A DNA stretch of 64,000 bases from Acarospora socialis (lineage: Eukaryota; Ascomycota; Lecanoromycetes; Acarosporales; Acarosporaceae). The notes beneath the pieces were generated by a model. It made no database searches. It was not told the origin of the DNA and saw only the letters and a list, made by a program, of their open reading frames with translations. Shown here one piece after another: positions 45,636-56,142 of the stretch. Where the stretch lies: assembly GCA_025617375.2 (NCBI GenBank), contig JAMYGW020000012.1, positions 992,001 through 1,056,000 on the forward strand, in the 5' to 3' direction. How positions within the stretch are numbered: position 1 is the stretch's first letter; each line of letters opens with the position of its first letter. A program made the position numbers and the translations under genes.

Positions 45636-47673
45636 ATGCTTGGTCGACCCGGCAGCATGCCTCCCCTGAAATCTCTCTCGCTCAGCCTCCCCTCCTTGAC
45701 ATCCGGGAGACTACCGATACATCAGCCTTGTCGAATCCGTCGGTGCTTCAACATCCCGGCCCAATCGCGAAGATGGAGAAGCACTGCGGTGAGGTTCAAT
45801 AACGAGAGACTGACGAGGTCAAGCTCGTCGTCATCGTCTTCATCATGGACAACCGGCCGGGTTTTACTCTTTGCGGCTTTTACGAGCTCGCTGACTTACT
45901 TACTTGGCATCACCGACACCGCCTCTAGCCTGGTGAATTCGTGGCAGAAAAGGGCCGAGACGCCTGACTATTGCAGTGCGAAGGACCTTGAAAAGGTTTG
46001 TCCGAACGAATGGTAGAATCCTGCAGACATCCTCCGGTAACAATCTTGCAGGCCATCGGGGAACTCCGCCTCCTGCTTTCTGAGGATACTATCAGCACAG
46101 ACAACGAAGACCTTCTGGCGCACGGCTATTCAGAATGGTCCACCATCAATATCACCCAGTTACCAGTTGCCGTCGCTTACCCCAAATCCACCGCCGAAGT
46201 CTCTCAGATTGCCAAGGTATGCCACAAATACCAGGTCCCTATGATCCCCTACTCCGGCGGCACTTCGCTCGAAGCGAATTTCTCCGCCCCGTACGGAGGG
46301 ATGAGTATCGACTTCGCCTACATGGATCAGATTGTGCAATTGCACGAGGACGACATGGACGTTGTCGTGCAGCCAAGCGTGCAGTGGATGCAGCTGAACG
46401 ACGAGATCAAGCACTCGGGCTTGTTCTTCCCCGTCGACCCCGGCCCAAGCGCCAAGATCGGAGGGATGGTTGGTACAAATTGCAGCGGTACGAACGCGGT
46501 AAGGTATGGGACCATGAAAGAGTGGGTCATCAACCTAACCGTCGTCCTGGCCGACGGCACGATCATAAAAACTCGACGACGCCCACGCAAGTCGTCTGCC
46601 GGCTATAACTTGACCGGCTTGTTTATCGGTTCCGAAGGCACTCTCGGCCTCGTTACTGAGATTACCCTCAAACTCGCCGTCATTCCTCAGGAGACAAGCG
46701 TTGCCGTTGTCACCTTCCCGACCATCCGCGACGCTGCCGCGGCGGCCGCCAAAGTCATGCGTGCCGGCGTCCCCGTCGCCGCCATGGAGCTCATGGACGA
46801 AGTGCAAATGAGCGTCGTGAACCGTGCCGGCGCCACCGGCAAAGTCTGGAAGGAAGTTCCCACGCTGTTCTTCAAGTTCTCCGGCACCGCCGCCGGGGTG
46901 CAAGACAACATCCGGGTCGTACGAGCGATCGCTGAAGCGCACAAGAGCGGGGAATTCGAGTTCGCCAAAGACGCACAGGAGCAGAAAAAGCTGTGGTCGG
47001 CGAGGAAAGAATCCCTCTGGAGCATGCTGGCGCTGCGCAAGAAGGGCCAGGAACTTTGGTCGACGGACGTGGCGGTGCCGCTCTCGAGACTGCCCGACAT
47101 CATCGAGCAATCGAAAAAAGAGCTGGATGATCTGGGTCTGTTTGCCAGTATTTTAGGGCATATCGGGGACGGGAACTTCCATGAAAGTATATTGTACAAC
47201 AACAGCGACCCTAAGGAGAGGGCAGCGGTCGAGAAGTGCGTCGGCGATATGGTGGATCGAGCATTAGAGATGGAGGGGACTTGTACTGTGGGTTCTTTCT
47301 GCTCCCTACCGCCCCTTTCCTGCCACCACTCTCCCACCCCAGCACCCTCTCCACCCTCCACCCAACTAACCCTCGCACCCCCCAACAGGGCGAGCACGGC
47401 ATAGGCCTCGGCAAAAAAGGCTCTCTAGTCAAGGAACTCGGCACAGACACATTAAACGTGATGCGGAGCATCAAGCGCGCCCTCGATCCGCACTGGCTCA
47501 TGAACCCCGGCAAGATCTTCGACGTCACGGACATGGCGTCCGCCCACGACGAGGCCAGGGCGACCGCAGCGTCGACGCTCAAGAAACCTGAGGAGGATGT
47601 GAACCGTAATCGTGGACATGAACATAGAGAGGGGGTGAGAGGGGGGGCGGATGGTCGAGTTGAAGTGATGTGA
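45636..47673 (+). CDS. dld1: D-lactate dehydrogenase (cytochrome), mitochondrial, 626 aa
   Basis: FAD enzyme that oxidises D-lactate to pyruvate and passes electrons to cytochrome c. Exons are 45636-45995, 46052-47287 and 47389-47673, phase 0 throughout. The N-terminus is Arg/Ser-rich without acidic residues, as for a mitochondrial presequence. A single hydrophobic segment follows (VLLFAAFTSSLTYLLGI), so inner-membrane anchoring is likely. The PCMH-type FAD domain shows MIPYSGGTSLE, DPGPSAKIGGMVGTNCSG and LFIGSEGTLGLVTEITLKL. The C-terminal FAD-oxidase domain ends with ILGHIGDGNFHESI, GTCTGEHGIGLGKKGSLVKE and MRSIKRALDPHWLMNPGKIF. A 50-residue Ala/Glu/Arg-rich tail after that motif is longer than usual. 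ATG 45636 is the first Met of the presequence; another lies seven codons on. Confidence 0.93.
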
Positions 47674-47984
47674 TGTTGATTGATGGGGGTGAGGGGGGAT
47701 AGAGAGCGTTGGGTATTGGCATGCCCTTGTCTACCTATCTGCTCTGGCACCTTTACCGAGAATCCTTTGGCATGGTGCTGGCGCTTCAGGACGGGTGGGT
47801 GTGGAGAGTGTGGGAGCATAGGAGAGGCGTAGAGGAGATAGCATGACTTTCAACTTCTTGGACACGACGCTATTAGGCAAAATTGGAGGTTCATTTGATT
47901 TTGTATTTCCGACTGTTAGCTCGAGAAAATAACCGTGTCGGGAAGCATGGCTCGACGCCTCGTACATCCTCATGAGCACAATAT
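47674..47984. other. Intergenic between converging genes
   Basis: Lies between the D-lactate dehydrogenase and eS4 3' ends. It starts G-rich and contains nothing recognisable. Confidence 0.5.
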
Positions 47985-49167
47985 CTAATGTCCAGCGATG
48001 GCGTAAGCCCGACGACGATCTCTCTCCTCTGCAATCGACAGCTGTAAATGAAATCATTAGCGTATATCGGTTCGGAAGATCAACACTAGGAACTGGAGGA
48101 CGTACCTTGACACCCTTGCCCTTAGGTAAACTTATCCACGGCTTCTCGCGCCCGATGACGAAAACGTTGCTTTCCCGCGTTGCGAAAGAGTTGTCTATCG
48201 CATCCTTGATATGCACGATGTTGAAACCTCCATCATGGCGTTCCCGATGCGTAATGACACCCACACGACCCATGTTGCGTCCACCGGTAGCCATGGCAAT
48301 GACGCCGGTATCGAAGCGGATGAAGTCGGTGATCTTCCCGGTAGCCAGATCGATCTTGACGGTATCGTTGACCTTGATGGCGGGATCTGGATAACGGATC
48401 CTACAGCACCCCAGCCACACCAGCCCCGTCAGTCCACGTTCTCGAACTCTTCCCATTCCGCGTGCGGAGATCAACCAAAACAAGGTCCAACGACTGAATG
48501 ATGGCAGCAGAACTCACGTTCGCGCATCGTGCGTAACCAAGAATGGGATGCCGCCCTTGCCCAGCTGCACGCGCTTGACCTTGCCCAGCTTGTATTCGGC
48601 CTCCTCGGTGGTGATGCGGTGTACGGTGAAGCGGCCTTTGGTGTCGTACACCAGCCGGAAGTTCTCGCCCGTCTTCTCGATCGAGATCACGTCCATGTAC
48701 CCCGCCGGGTAGGTGGCGTCGGTCCGCACCTTGCCGTCCACTTTGATCAGGCGTTGCATGACGATCGCTTTCGTCTCGCGTGCGTTGAGGGCGTACTTCA
48801 ACCTACGAGATGCATATGAGTGTTAATTGAAGGTTTCGGTGGTGTTGGTATGGCTGGCTTGGAGGGCAACAGACCGATTCCGAATGAAGACGATCAGAGG
48901 CATGCAGTCTCGGAGCTTGTGTGGACCGGGTGATGGGCGAGGCGCGTACGCTCCGGAGAGTTTGTCCAGGAGCCAGTGCGATGGCGCACTGAGGCGCTTT
49001 TGGTGTTTCTTCCTGTCACCCACGACAGATTGTCAGCCTACAGCCGGGGGAAAGCCATGTCGAATTCTCTTCGTCGCCGCTCTAGTACGATTGCTACCCC
49101 GGCCAGCAAGGACTATGATGCTTTGAAAGCGCCAACGAGCAGTTATGACTTACGGTCCACGGCCCAT
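47985..49167 (-). CDS. rps4: 40S ribosomal protein eS4, 262 aa
   Basis: Exons are 49167-49154 (14 nt, MGRGP), 49012-48875, 48802-48518, 48400-48106 and 48041-47985, which sum to 263 codons. Family sequence is continuous: [97 protein letters not shown] and the end [18 protein letters not shown]. The 14-nt first exon and the final 57-nt exon are invisible as ORFs. One donor is GTCTGT, which is weak but required by the frame. Length matches the family exactly. Confidence 0.96.
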
Positions 49168-49421
49168 GATTGCAAATTGTATGTATCACAGGCTCTTGAG
49201 AGATATCCTTGGTTGCCGTTCGTAAGGTTGGGTTGTTGAAGTTATTCGCTTACGCAAAATGTTGCCAAGACCAGAACTTGTGGGCCGCTTAGCGAGGCAG
49301 CCCTAGGGTTCAAAGGCTCCTTTACGACGATATGAACATACGTTCTAACAACCTATTACGATGTTGAAGAATTGATTTTTGATATAATCTATGGGTATAT
49401 GTACATTCACAACTTCTAAGG

Positions 49422-50681
49422 TCATGCAAGGCCTTTCAGCACAGCTGCCTCTGCGTTCAGTATTGAAGACCCTGCTGCGCCAATGACAGCTGAAAATTGA
49501 TGTTAGCAGTTATTTGCCCCGGATATCGGGAGTAGACTTACTGTTATGGCTCAAAGCAACGAACTTAAGATCAAATATTCCAGCCTCATCTTCCCTTACT
49601 CTCCCTACACTAACAGTATACCCGTTCTGTAGATCCCTATCCAACCGTGGCTGAGGTCGATCCTCCTCATCCATAACCACAATTGCGTTCTGTGGTGCCG
49701 AAGGACAGCCCAGTCTCTGTGCCTCCGACACGTATTCGCGCATGGCGTCTATCACTTGTCCCGCGCTTGGAGGGGGTCTTTTCGAGAATCGTAATGAGAC
49801 ACAAGCTGTGTGACCATCCAGTACAGCGACCCTGTTGCAAGCAGCTGAAATCCTCAGACTCGACTGGTATTCGAACGAAGTAGCGTCGGCATTTACAGAC
49901 CCAAGAATCTTCTGTGCTTCGGTCTCCAATTTGTCCTCCTCTCCCGAGATAAAGGGCACCACATTGTCCAATATATCCATGCTGCTAACCCCGGGGTAAC
50001 CGGCGCCGGAGATGGCCTGCATCGTGACAACGCTGACCTGATCTACAAGACCGAACTTGGCTTGGATGGCGGCGAAGGGTATCACTATGCCTATCACGGC
50101 ACAGTTGGAGTTGCAGACGAGAAAGCCCTTCTTCAACCCATACTTCTCGCGCTGATGTGGAATAACATCGAAGTGCGGTAAATTTACAGTAGGGACAACC
50201 AATGGTACGAGAGGATCGCGACGATGGTTCTTCGAGTTTGAAAAGACGGCGAGGTCTGCCTTCAAGAATTCCGTCTCTGCGTACCCATGAATCAGTCTAA
50301 ATCAGAGTCTAACATTTGATGAGTTGAGCGAACCAATTTCTCCTGCAACAGAACTGTCCAGCCCTGAGAATATCAGATCACAATCCTTGAATTCATCTGC
50401 CTTGCAATCCTTCACCACAAGCTCCCCCAGCTCTTTCGACATGGGCTTGGCCTGCGTCCACCTGACGGCATCCTTGTATTTCTTGCCTGCTGATCTCGCC
50501 GATGCACCTACTGCATGTATACTGAAATGTGGATGCTGGGCTAGCAGCAGAATAAACCGTTGGCCGACAGAGCCAGTGCATCCTAAAACACCTTGGATGG
50601 AAAATCTCTCAGCTCTCTGTTCCTCTAACATACCAATTTGTAGTACTAACCGCACTTCCTCTTGGGAAACTCGGGAGCCAT
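49422..50681 (-). CDS. hom2: Aspartate-semialdehyde dehydrogenase, 363 aa
   Basis: Second step of the aspartate pathway to threonine, methionine and isoleucine, making aspartate semialdehyde from aspartyl phosphate with NADPH. Exons are 50681-50651, 50591-50334, 50276-49542 and 49489-49422. The N-terminus is [20 protein letters not shown] with the nucleotide-binding loop. [20 protein letters not shown] spans an intron. The nucleophile is Cys155 in [29 protein letters not shown] and [15 protein letters not shown] carry active-site residues. The C-terminus is [12 protein letters not shown]. The GTTCGC donor of intron 2 is unusual but is fixed by the frame. All key residues are present. Confidence 0.94.
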
Positions 50682-51550
50682 CTTGTAACTCTCTTCGCAT
50701 GAATTATGAGACGTGAGAATGTTTCGTACACTTCCTTGTCAAGCTTGGTGTCACCGTCAAGCCTTAGTCAGCAATATTCCGAAGGCCACGGGCGAGTATG
50801 GCTCCTGCTTTGTTAAGACCACGACGAGATTTTCTCTACCACAGAAAATTTCTTCCGCTCGAGGATGGCAGCCAACACTGCACAAGCCTTACTTCATACA
50901 ACAAAACGGAAGTCGGGCCGTCTTCAAGACGGAGAGAACGGTAGTGGTGGTGTGTACCTACATACTTCAAAATCCCTACTAAGCCCTGCGCTTCCTGCCA
51001 TGCAGGAACACGGCCGCAGCCATTGATTTGGCGCCTGTCACCACCGCCAAATATCCCTATCAAAGGTGGTCCTGAGCATGCTTCTTGTCAAAAGTGATCG
51101 AGATATCAAACAGGATTCGGCCGAGACTGATAAGACTTCTTGGAGTATGCCAATGTTGGGCCAGTCGCCAGTCCTTGACAGTCACCACCATGGGACTCAA
51201 CGTCTCATGTCCCCCGTTCCGCGGAGGGGAGTCCCCATGTGCCGCTTTCCATCTGTTCTAGAAGACTATGCAGGGTCTTATCAAGGGGGCCTGTGTGCCA
51301 CTCTAACGGGTATCTAAGACCTGTCAGATCCCTACTGCTTGCCAAACTACGTTGCGAGAATTGTAGCGAATGATGGTGCGTTTGCTCACCTTCCCTGAGC
51401 AATTCCTGTCCGTCTATATGAATCATGCTTTCTAGCTTCGATACCTTAGACAACAAGCGTTTATTACCTCGTCTGATTCCAGTTTTCAATCTTCGCTGGT
51501 AATACTTTCTGCTACGAACACACCGCACGCTGTTCCATTTCTGCACGAAT
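50682..51550. other. Upstream regions, no gene seen
   Basis: Divergent region between aspartate-semialdehyde dehydrogenase and the first cysteine-rich gene. ORFs are short and carry no recognisable motif. Confidence 0.5.
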
Positions 51551-52037
51551 ATGCTCGGCTTCTTCATCTTGGTAGTTCTCACACTTTACTTGTCTCCAGC
51601 AAGCTCAAGCTACACGCACCGTCTAGCTCAACCGGTGGGTGGAGTCCCTCAACAAGTATCTAATCACTCAGGCTGACTGGGTCGCTCAAAAGCGTTTCAA
51701 TTGTGCAGACGGACGACCACCAAATGGCGTCAATCCAGTCATGTACCCTACGGCGTACCGCTGGTGCGTAACGTCGACCGCGAACTGCAACTGCATTGAA
51801 TACGTTGACGACGGTCCCGGCTTCTTTACACCTAAATGTTACCCTGAAGCGCTCCTTGGACTTGAACCCGAGATGAGGGCTCAAGTCAACTTCTGCGAGC
51901 GGTCATGTATGTGTTACGGCGGCCCTGAGCATAACTTCGACTGGCCTTTCGGTCCCGGCCCTATTGATCTGGTAAACATCCATCCGAATCAACGGATACC
52001 CCGTCCGCCACGTCGTCCGCTACCTCGTCCTAGATAG
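51551..52037 (+). CDS. Secreted eight-cysteine protein 1, 149 aa
   Basis: Exons 51551-51634 and 51672-52037. The 37-nt intron is very short but has a CTAAT branch site, and reading through it meets a stop. The N-terminus MLGFFILVVLTLYLSPASSS is a signal peptide. The mature part has eight Cys in the order C-x20-C-x6-C-x-C-x14-C-x18-C-x3-C-x-C (FNC, RWC, NCNC, PKC, NFCERSCMC). After the last Cys comes a Pro/Arg-rich tail (RIPRPPRRPLPRPR). Two further genes downstream share the spacing and a phase-0 intron just before the Cys domain. Small size, secretion and paired Cys fit an effector-like or antimicrobial-like protein; this is inference. The product family is not recognised. Confidence 0.75.
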
Positions 52038-53114
52038 ACGAAGGCTCGACAACAGGGAGCTTATTCAGGTATCGGGTTCCAGTTTCCATAGCTCAGATTC
52101 AACATGGCAAGCGATTGCTTGATGATCTCAGAACGGCTGGAAGCCCTGTTTGAATGATTGCATGGAAACTTTTGGCAGAAAGAAATCTTCTCTTCATTAT
52201 GTGGCTCCTTGTAACGCTTGTTTTGAGGAGACGACTTTTTGAAATGATCAATCAGTTATACTGCAGATACCTGCCTCTGCTTAGACTTCCCTGGGTTGTA
52301 AGCCTGTGCAACGGAACAGCGGTCATCGTTGGTACGAGCATCCGCTAGAATAAGTTATTTTCCTAGAATACAAGCACTAGCTCGCCAGGCTCGCTTTTGC
52401 AATATCTTCAAGACATGGCCGGTCATCGAGGTGGTGCAAAAAGGTGGCTTTCCTGTCGTTGGTATTTCGTACAACGAAAATACCTTATGTAAGATCCACA
52501 TACTTATACGACCGCGAGTAGATGAAACAACCCTGAGTCTGCCTGAAACCTCACCAGACAAAGTATGTTCTTCTTTGGAATCATGCGTCTACATCCTACA
52601 TGACTGCGCATATGCCGCCATCCCGCAGGCGCTCCTCGGCGCAGCCCAGAAAACGTGTCACTAGGTCTAGATTACCTGGCAGTACAACTGAGTTCATTCG
52701 TGAGGCACACAAGCAACCTTCTGCGAAAAGCTACACTGATGAAAATGCGTCTCCTTTTCCGAATTGCCTTGTTTTATCTTCAGGATGCTCAAGAGCCCGC
52801 ATGACGAGTGCAGCAGTCCTTGGCTCCAAGGCTTCGAGTCATTCCACTTTTGCGGCAGTAATCATCATGGCTCGGATCCAGCCATTGAGACTGGATTGTC
52901 AATCCTACCTGCTGCCTGTCCGCCAAAGGAATGACTTTTAATACCACTGACCTTTTCCTTTCCTGCTTCGAGTCTAAGTAGAGGCCTTAAGCAAAGCGTT
53001 CGGCTCAAACAACCCTCAAGAACCAAAGGGCGCTGTCACTACCTCATCGCTTACAGTCTTGTTCATATATTCGATTTGCAACCTTGATCCGGCAAGACAT
53101 TCTTCTTTGTTACC
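52038..53114. other. Intergenic between the first and second cysteine-rich genes
   Basis: The longest frame (52329-52664) begins at TTG, lacks a signal peptide and does not show the family's Cys spacing, so it is not called. No repeat noticed. Confidence 0.5.
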
Positions 53115-53667
53115 ATGAGGACCGTCTTCCACATAGGCCTTAACTTGATCACTCTTCTTTCCGCGTTCATCGTCTCCAGCTTTAGCGCCTCATTAGGAGC
53201 TGCAATGGATCAACCGAGGCCAAGAGTAGTAGAGCCAGTACGTTGGCACAACCCCCAGACGCTGCAAACCGGTTCAATCATGAGACTAACACATGACGTG
53301 TTTCCAGCCATCGAGGGTTATGTGCCACGGTCCACTGCCACCGGTGGAGGCGACCCACGACCACGAGGGTCGCTACGCTACGTTGGTGGATTTCTGCAGC
53401 TCCGAAGGACCCTTATGCCGATGTTTTCCGCGTGGGCGGGCCCCTCCCCCAGTCGAGCTCGTGTGCTTCGAGCAACTGTTTGTCCAACGCCGGCAGCACC
53501 TTGATGCAGCTGTCGACTATTGCCTGGACCATTGCTGGTGTCAAGAAGCGAATGGGCGACAATGGCACCCTCCGAATGCTCGAAACGCCGCCGCAGCACG
53601 ACTCAACGCCGGGGCCCAGTTGGAGTACAGTTCGGACTCCTCGCGATCGGATGGCACAACGTCCTGA
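53115..53667 (+). CDS. Secreted eight-cysteine protein 2, 160 aa
   Basis: Exons 53115-53237 and 53308-53667; the 70-nt intron has a GTACGT donor and a GAGACTAACAC branch site. The N-terminus LNLITLLSAFIVSSFSASLG is a signal peptide. Eight Cys follow as C-x23-C-x6-C-x-C-x13-C-x18-C-x3-C-x-C (VMC, DFC, LCRC, LVC, DYCLDHCWC), nearly the same spacing as the gene at 51551. The tail after the last Cys is polar, rich in Asn, Ala and Ser. The intron lies in phase 0, a few residues before the first Cys, as in its two neighbours. Without splicing, the + frame from the ATG would read a different, Cys-poor sequence. Function unknown; effector-like by architecture. Confidence 0.78.
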
Positions 53668-54455
53668 AGGAAGGTCTCCGAAACGCAAAGCTCCCGGACA
53701 TGAGGCTATCAGCGCAACATTTTAGTTGATGAAGACGTCTGTACGCGGGATCCTGATGCATTATAACTATCGTGGAGGTTCGGGGTTTCTCATCTTATTA
53801 TTGGATGTTAGGGCAGTATCGATGCAGCCTACATCTTATCGATGATATCTTCGATGCATTAGACATGGAAGGGAGATATATCAAGATAAGGTAAACAGAT
53901 GACTGGATCAGTCTTGTCATTTGCAAGTCGGTGCTTAGTAAAACTATTAGTACTTGTCGTCGCCTTTAGATCAAAGTTATATGATGAAGCTTCAACTTCG
54001 ACACAGCTTCTGCCGTGCTCTGCCGTGCTCTGCCGTGCCCTGCCACGCTGTGCCGAGCCATGTCGTTCTCGTACATTAGTCATGTTGCGCAATTTCTTGC
54101 AACACCCATCCCAACAGTAGGATTCAGCTCTAGGTAATAATGATTTTAAACCAACTGTTCGAACTGTCCACGTGCGCTCATGATACCGACCATTGCTTCA
54201 GTGACGTTCCCGTAACGGAATATGGTTGAAACAACCAGTGATTCCCATCGAAACAAATAGGACATCTCATGCGGTCATGCACCGTAAGATAGTCTAAGCC
54301 CTGATGTTTCATGTATGTACTCTGAAAACATGTAGGGTCCTCGGCAGGGCCAGACAAATGCAGGCAGATAAGAGGCCTCCGATGCCTATCTCCTTCCCAT
54401 CAGTCAGGACTTTACGCATGCTATCTCGCCATTCACCTTCAACGCGTTTAATACC
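53668..54455. other. Intergenic between the second and third cysteine-rich genes
   Basis: AT-richer than its surroundings at 53740-53990, with recurring ATCGATG-like fragments near 53815-53855. It then contains the 10-bp tandem repeat listed separately. No gene. Confidence 0.5.
54011..54050 (+). repeat. Ten-base tandem repeat TGCCGTGCTC
   Basis: Two perfect copies of TGCCGTGCTC and one with a single change, followed by a more degenerate copy, lie in head-to-tail order. Such a minisatellite could vary in copy number between strains. Confidence 0.85.
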
Positions 54456-55011
54456 ATGCATTTCTTCCACGTCAACACAAGTTCCCTAATAGTCCTAATG
54501 TTTAGACTGACCGGCTTGACAACCTGCCAACCCACGGCCTCGCCCTCATCACCGAGTCATCTCGTCTCTCGCAGCGGCCCTCCACCCGTAAGCTTCCAGA
54601 CCTTACCTGTCTCCCCCGAACAACGCCCCAGAACCGACTGACTGACCACGCAATCCTAACAACCAGCCCATCTGCAGCGGCGACTGGCCCCCCGCCCCCG
54701 CCTTCGGCATGTCACTAGCTGCCTTCCTGGACGGCGTCGACGTGCGTCGCTACCCAAACTTCGAAAGCTTCTGCCGAGAGCGCATGGTCCCACTTTGCCG
54801 CTGCGTGCTCTCGGAGCGCGACTCCATGTGGCACTTGCGCTGCGACAACTGGCCAGGGCCGGATGTCTGGCGCCGGATCAGCTATTGTTTGAGCTGCAAG
54901 TGTCCCAATGGCGGGAGCTTGCTTCACCCGCCTGAGGTGCCGGAGGTCAATCGGTGGCTTCACGGCCCCGCGCTCCCGGGCCTACCTCCTGGCGTGCAGG
55001 CTGCGAAGTAA
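54456..55011 (+). CDS. Secreted eight-cysteine protein 3, 158 aa
   Basis: Exons 54456-54587 and 54667-55011; the intron has a GTAAGC donor and an ATCCTAACAAC branch site, phase 0. The N-terminus has a hydrophobic core (SLIVLMFRLTGL) that would serve as a weak signal peptide; the internal Met at its end is an alternative start. The Cys domain begins directly after the intron: C-x32-C-x7-C-x-C-x12-C-x14-C-x2-C-x-C (ICS, SFC, LCRC, LRC, YCLSCKC). The order and CxC pairs match the two upstream genes, with looser spacing. It has one extra Cys in the leader (TTCQ). It is the most diverged of the three. No family is recognised. Confidence 0.7.
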
Positions 55012-55331
55012 GGGCCGTTGTGACGGCGAATATGGGAAGTCAGGGCTGCTGCCATGTTCTGCAGACCAGCGGGCCCTCCTGCTTCGGAGCCTTTGGTGCC
55101 ATGTCCGCCGTCGGAGAGCATAGCTCTTATACACACTGATAAGTTTAGGATGTCCATGCTAGATACCTTCGAAGTTACCGCAGAGACTCAGAAGGGTGCC
55201 CGATACACAAGGAGCATGCAATTTGTGAATTCTTCGAATATCATCACTAAACTCCATGCATTTCACACCACCGTGCACGGAGGTTTCCAAATGTCCAGTT
55301 AAACTTCATCTCAGCTTCTCTGTTGCGATTT
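55012..55331. other. Intergenic between converging genes
   Basis: No recognisable content between the third cysteine-rich gene and the membrane-protein gene. Confidence 0.5.
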
Positions 55332-55848
55332 TTAGCGCTGTCTAATCTTCCCAGAAACCCTATCCTCCCCAAACAGCCCCAACAAGTACGCCATCCTCGT
55401 AACGAACAAAAACGCCGTAGCACCCACGTTGCCCCAGGCCATCGAATTCCAACTCCCGACATCGAACAAGTGACTATACCCCACCACGGACGCCGTAGCC
55501 ATCAGGTGTCCAATGTCCGCTATGGCCAGTGCAATGACATAGTTCCGCACCACCTGCGGCTCCGATGTCACGTAGAGGATTCCGACCCCTAGCAGTGCAA
55601 GCAGCAGGTAGACATTGCCGAGCTGCAGGGCGACGACGTGCGCGCCGAGCGTCAGGTCTTGGGGCCGGTTGTGCAGGACTTGGTCGGAGACGAAGGCGTG
55701 AGGGTTTAGGATTGGGGATAGCCAGCCGGCGATGCTGTGTGTTGGTCAGTGGTGCTTGTGGGAAGATCAGGGAGGGGCAGAAGTACAGTGAGAGAGGCTC
55801 GAGGATTGAGAAGACGAAGCGCGGGAATGGTGGGAGGATGGTCGTCAT
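55332..55848 (-). CDS. Four-helix membrane protein, DUF7704-like, 154 aa
   Basis: Exons 55848-55787 and 55734-55332; the 52-nt intron has a CCACTGAC branch site. Predicted membrane segments are FVFSILEPLSLIAGWL, VYLLLALLGVGILYV, YVIALAIADIGHLMATASVV and WGNVGATAFLFVTRMAYLLG. The pattern (N-terminal RFVFSILEP, ALQLGNVYLLLALL, IADIGHL and NSMAWGNVGATAFLFVTR) is that of a small fungal membrane family annotated as DUF7704. Its function is unknown. Length is normal and nothing is missing. Confidence 0.8.
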
Positions 55849-56142
55849 CTTTGGTTGTGAGAGTAGAAGTGATGTAAGTAGCCAACGAGTACGATATCTT
55901 CACCTATGTGTTCATGCCCAGTCATTGGTCTTGTCTTAGGGTGATCCGTAAGCAGCTGCTCGGTGTTTGAGAGCGCGCAGATTGTAAGTCATCTCAGATG
56001 TCAAACCGCGTGGTTGTACCAAGGTACCTAGTCATGGTCCAAGCGCCATGCCGCGTTCTACACCTTCCATGTCGGTCCTGTTCCCCAACACTGCATCACC
56101 TTAAGGTATCATACGTAGAAGATCAATCCATGCTCTATCGGG

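Noticed and set aside
46535-47819. Long minus-strand ORFs opposite the D-lactate dehydrogenase gene
   Set aside because: They are shadow frames of a GC-rich coding exon; the plus frame has full family motifs and correct splicing.
52329-52664. 111-codon ORF as a fourth cysteine-rich gene
   Set aside because: It begins at TTG, lacks a signal peptide, and its Cys positions do not follow the CxC plan of the three neighbours.
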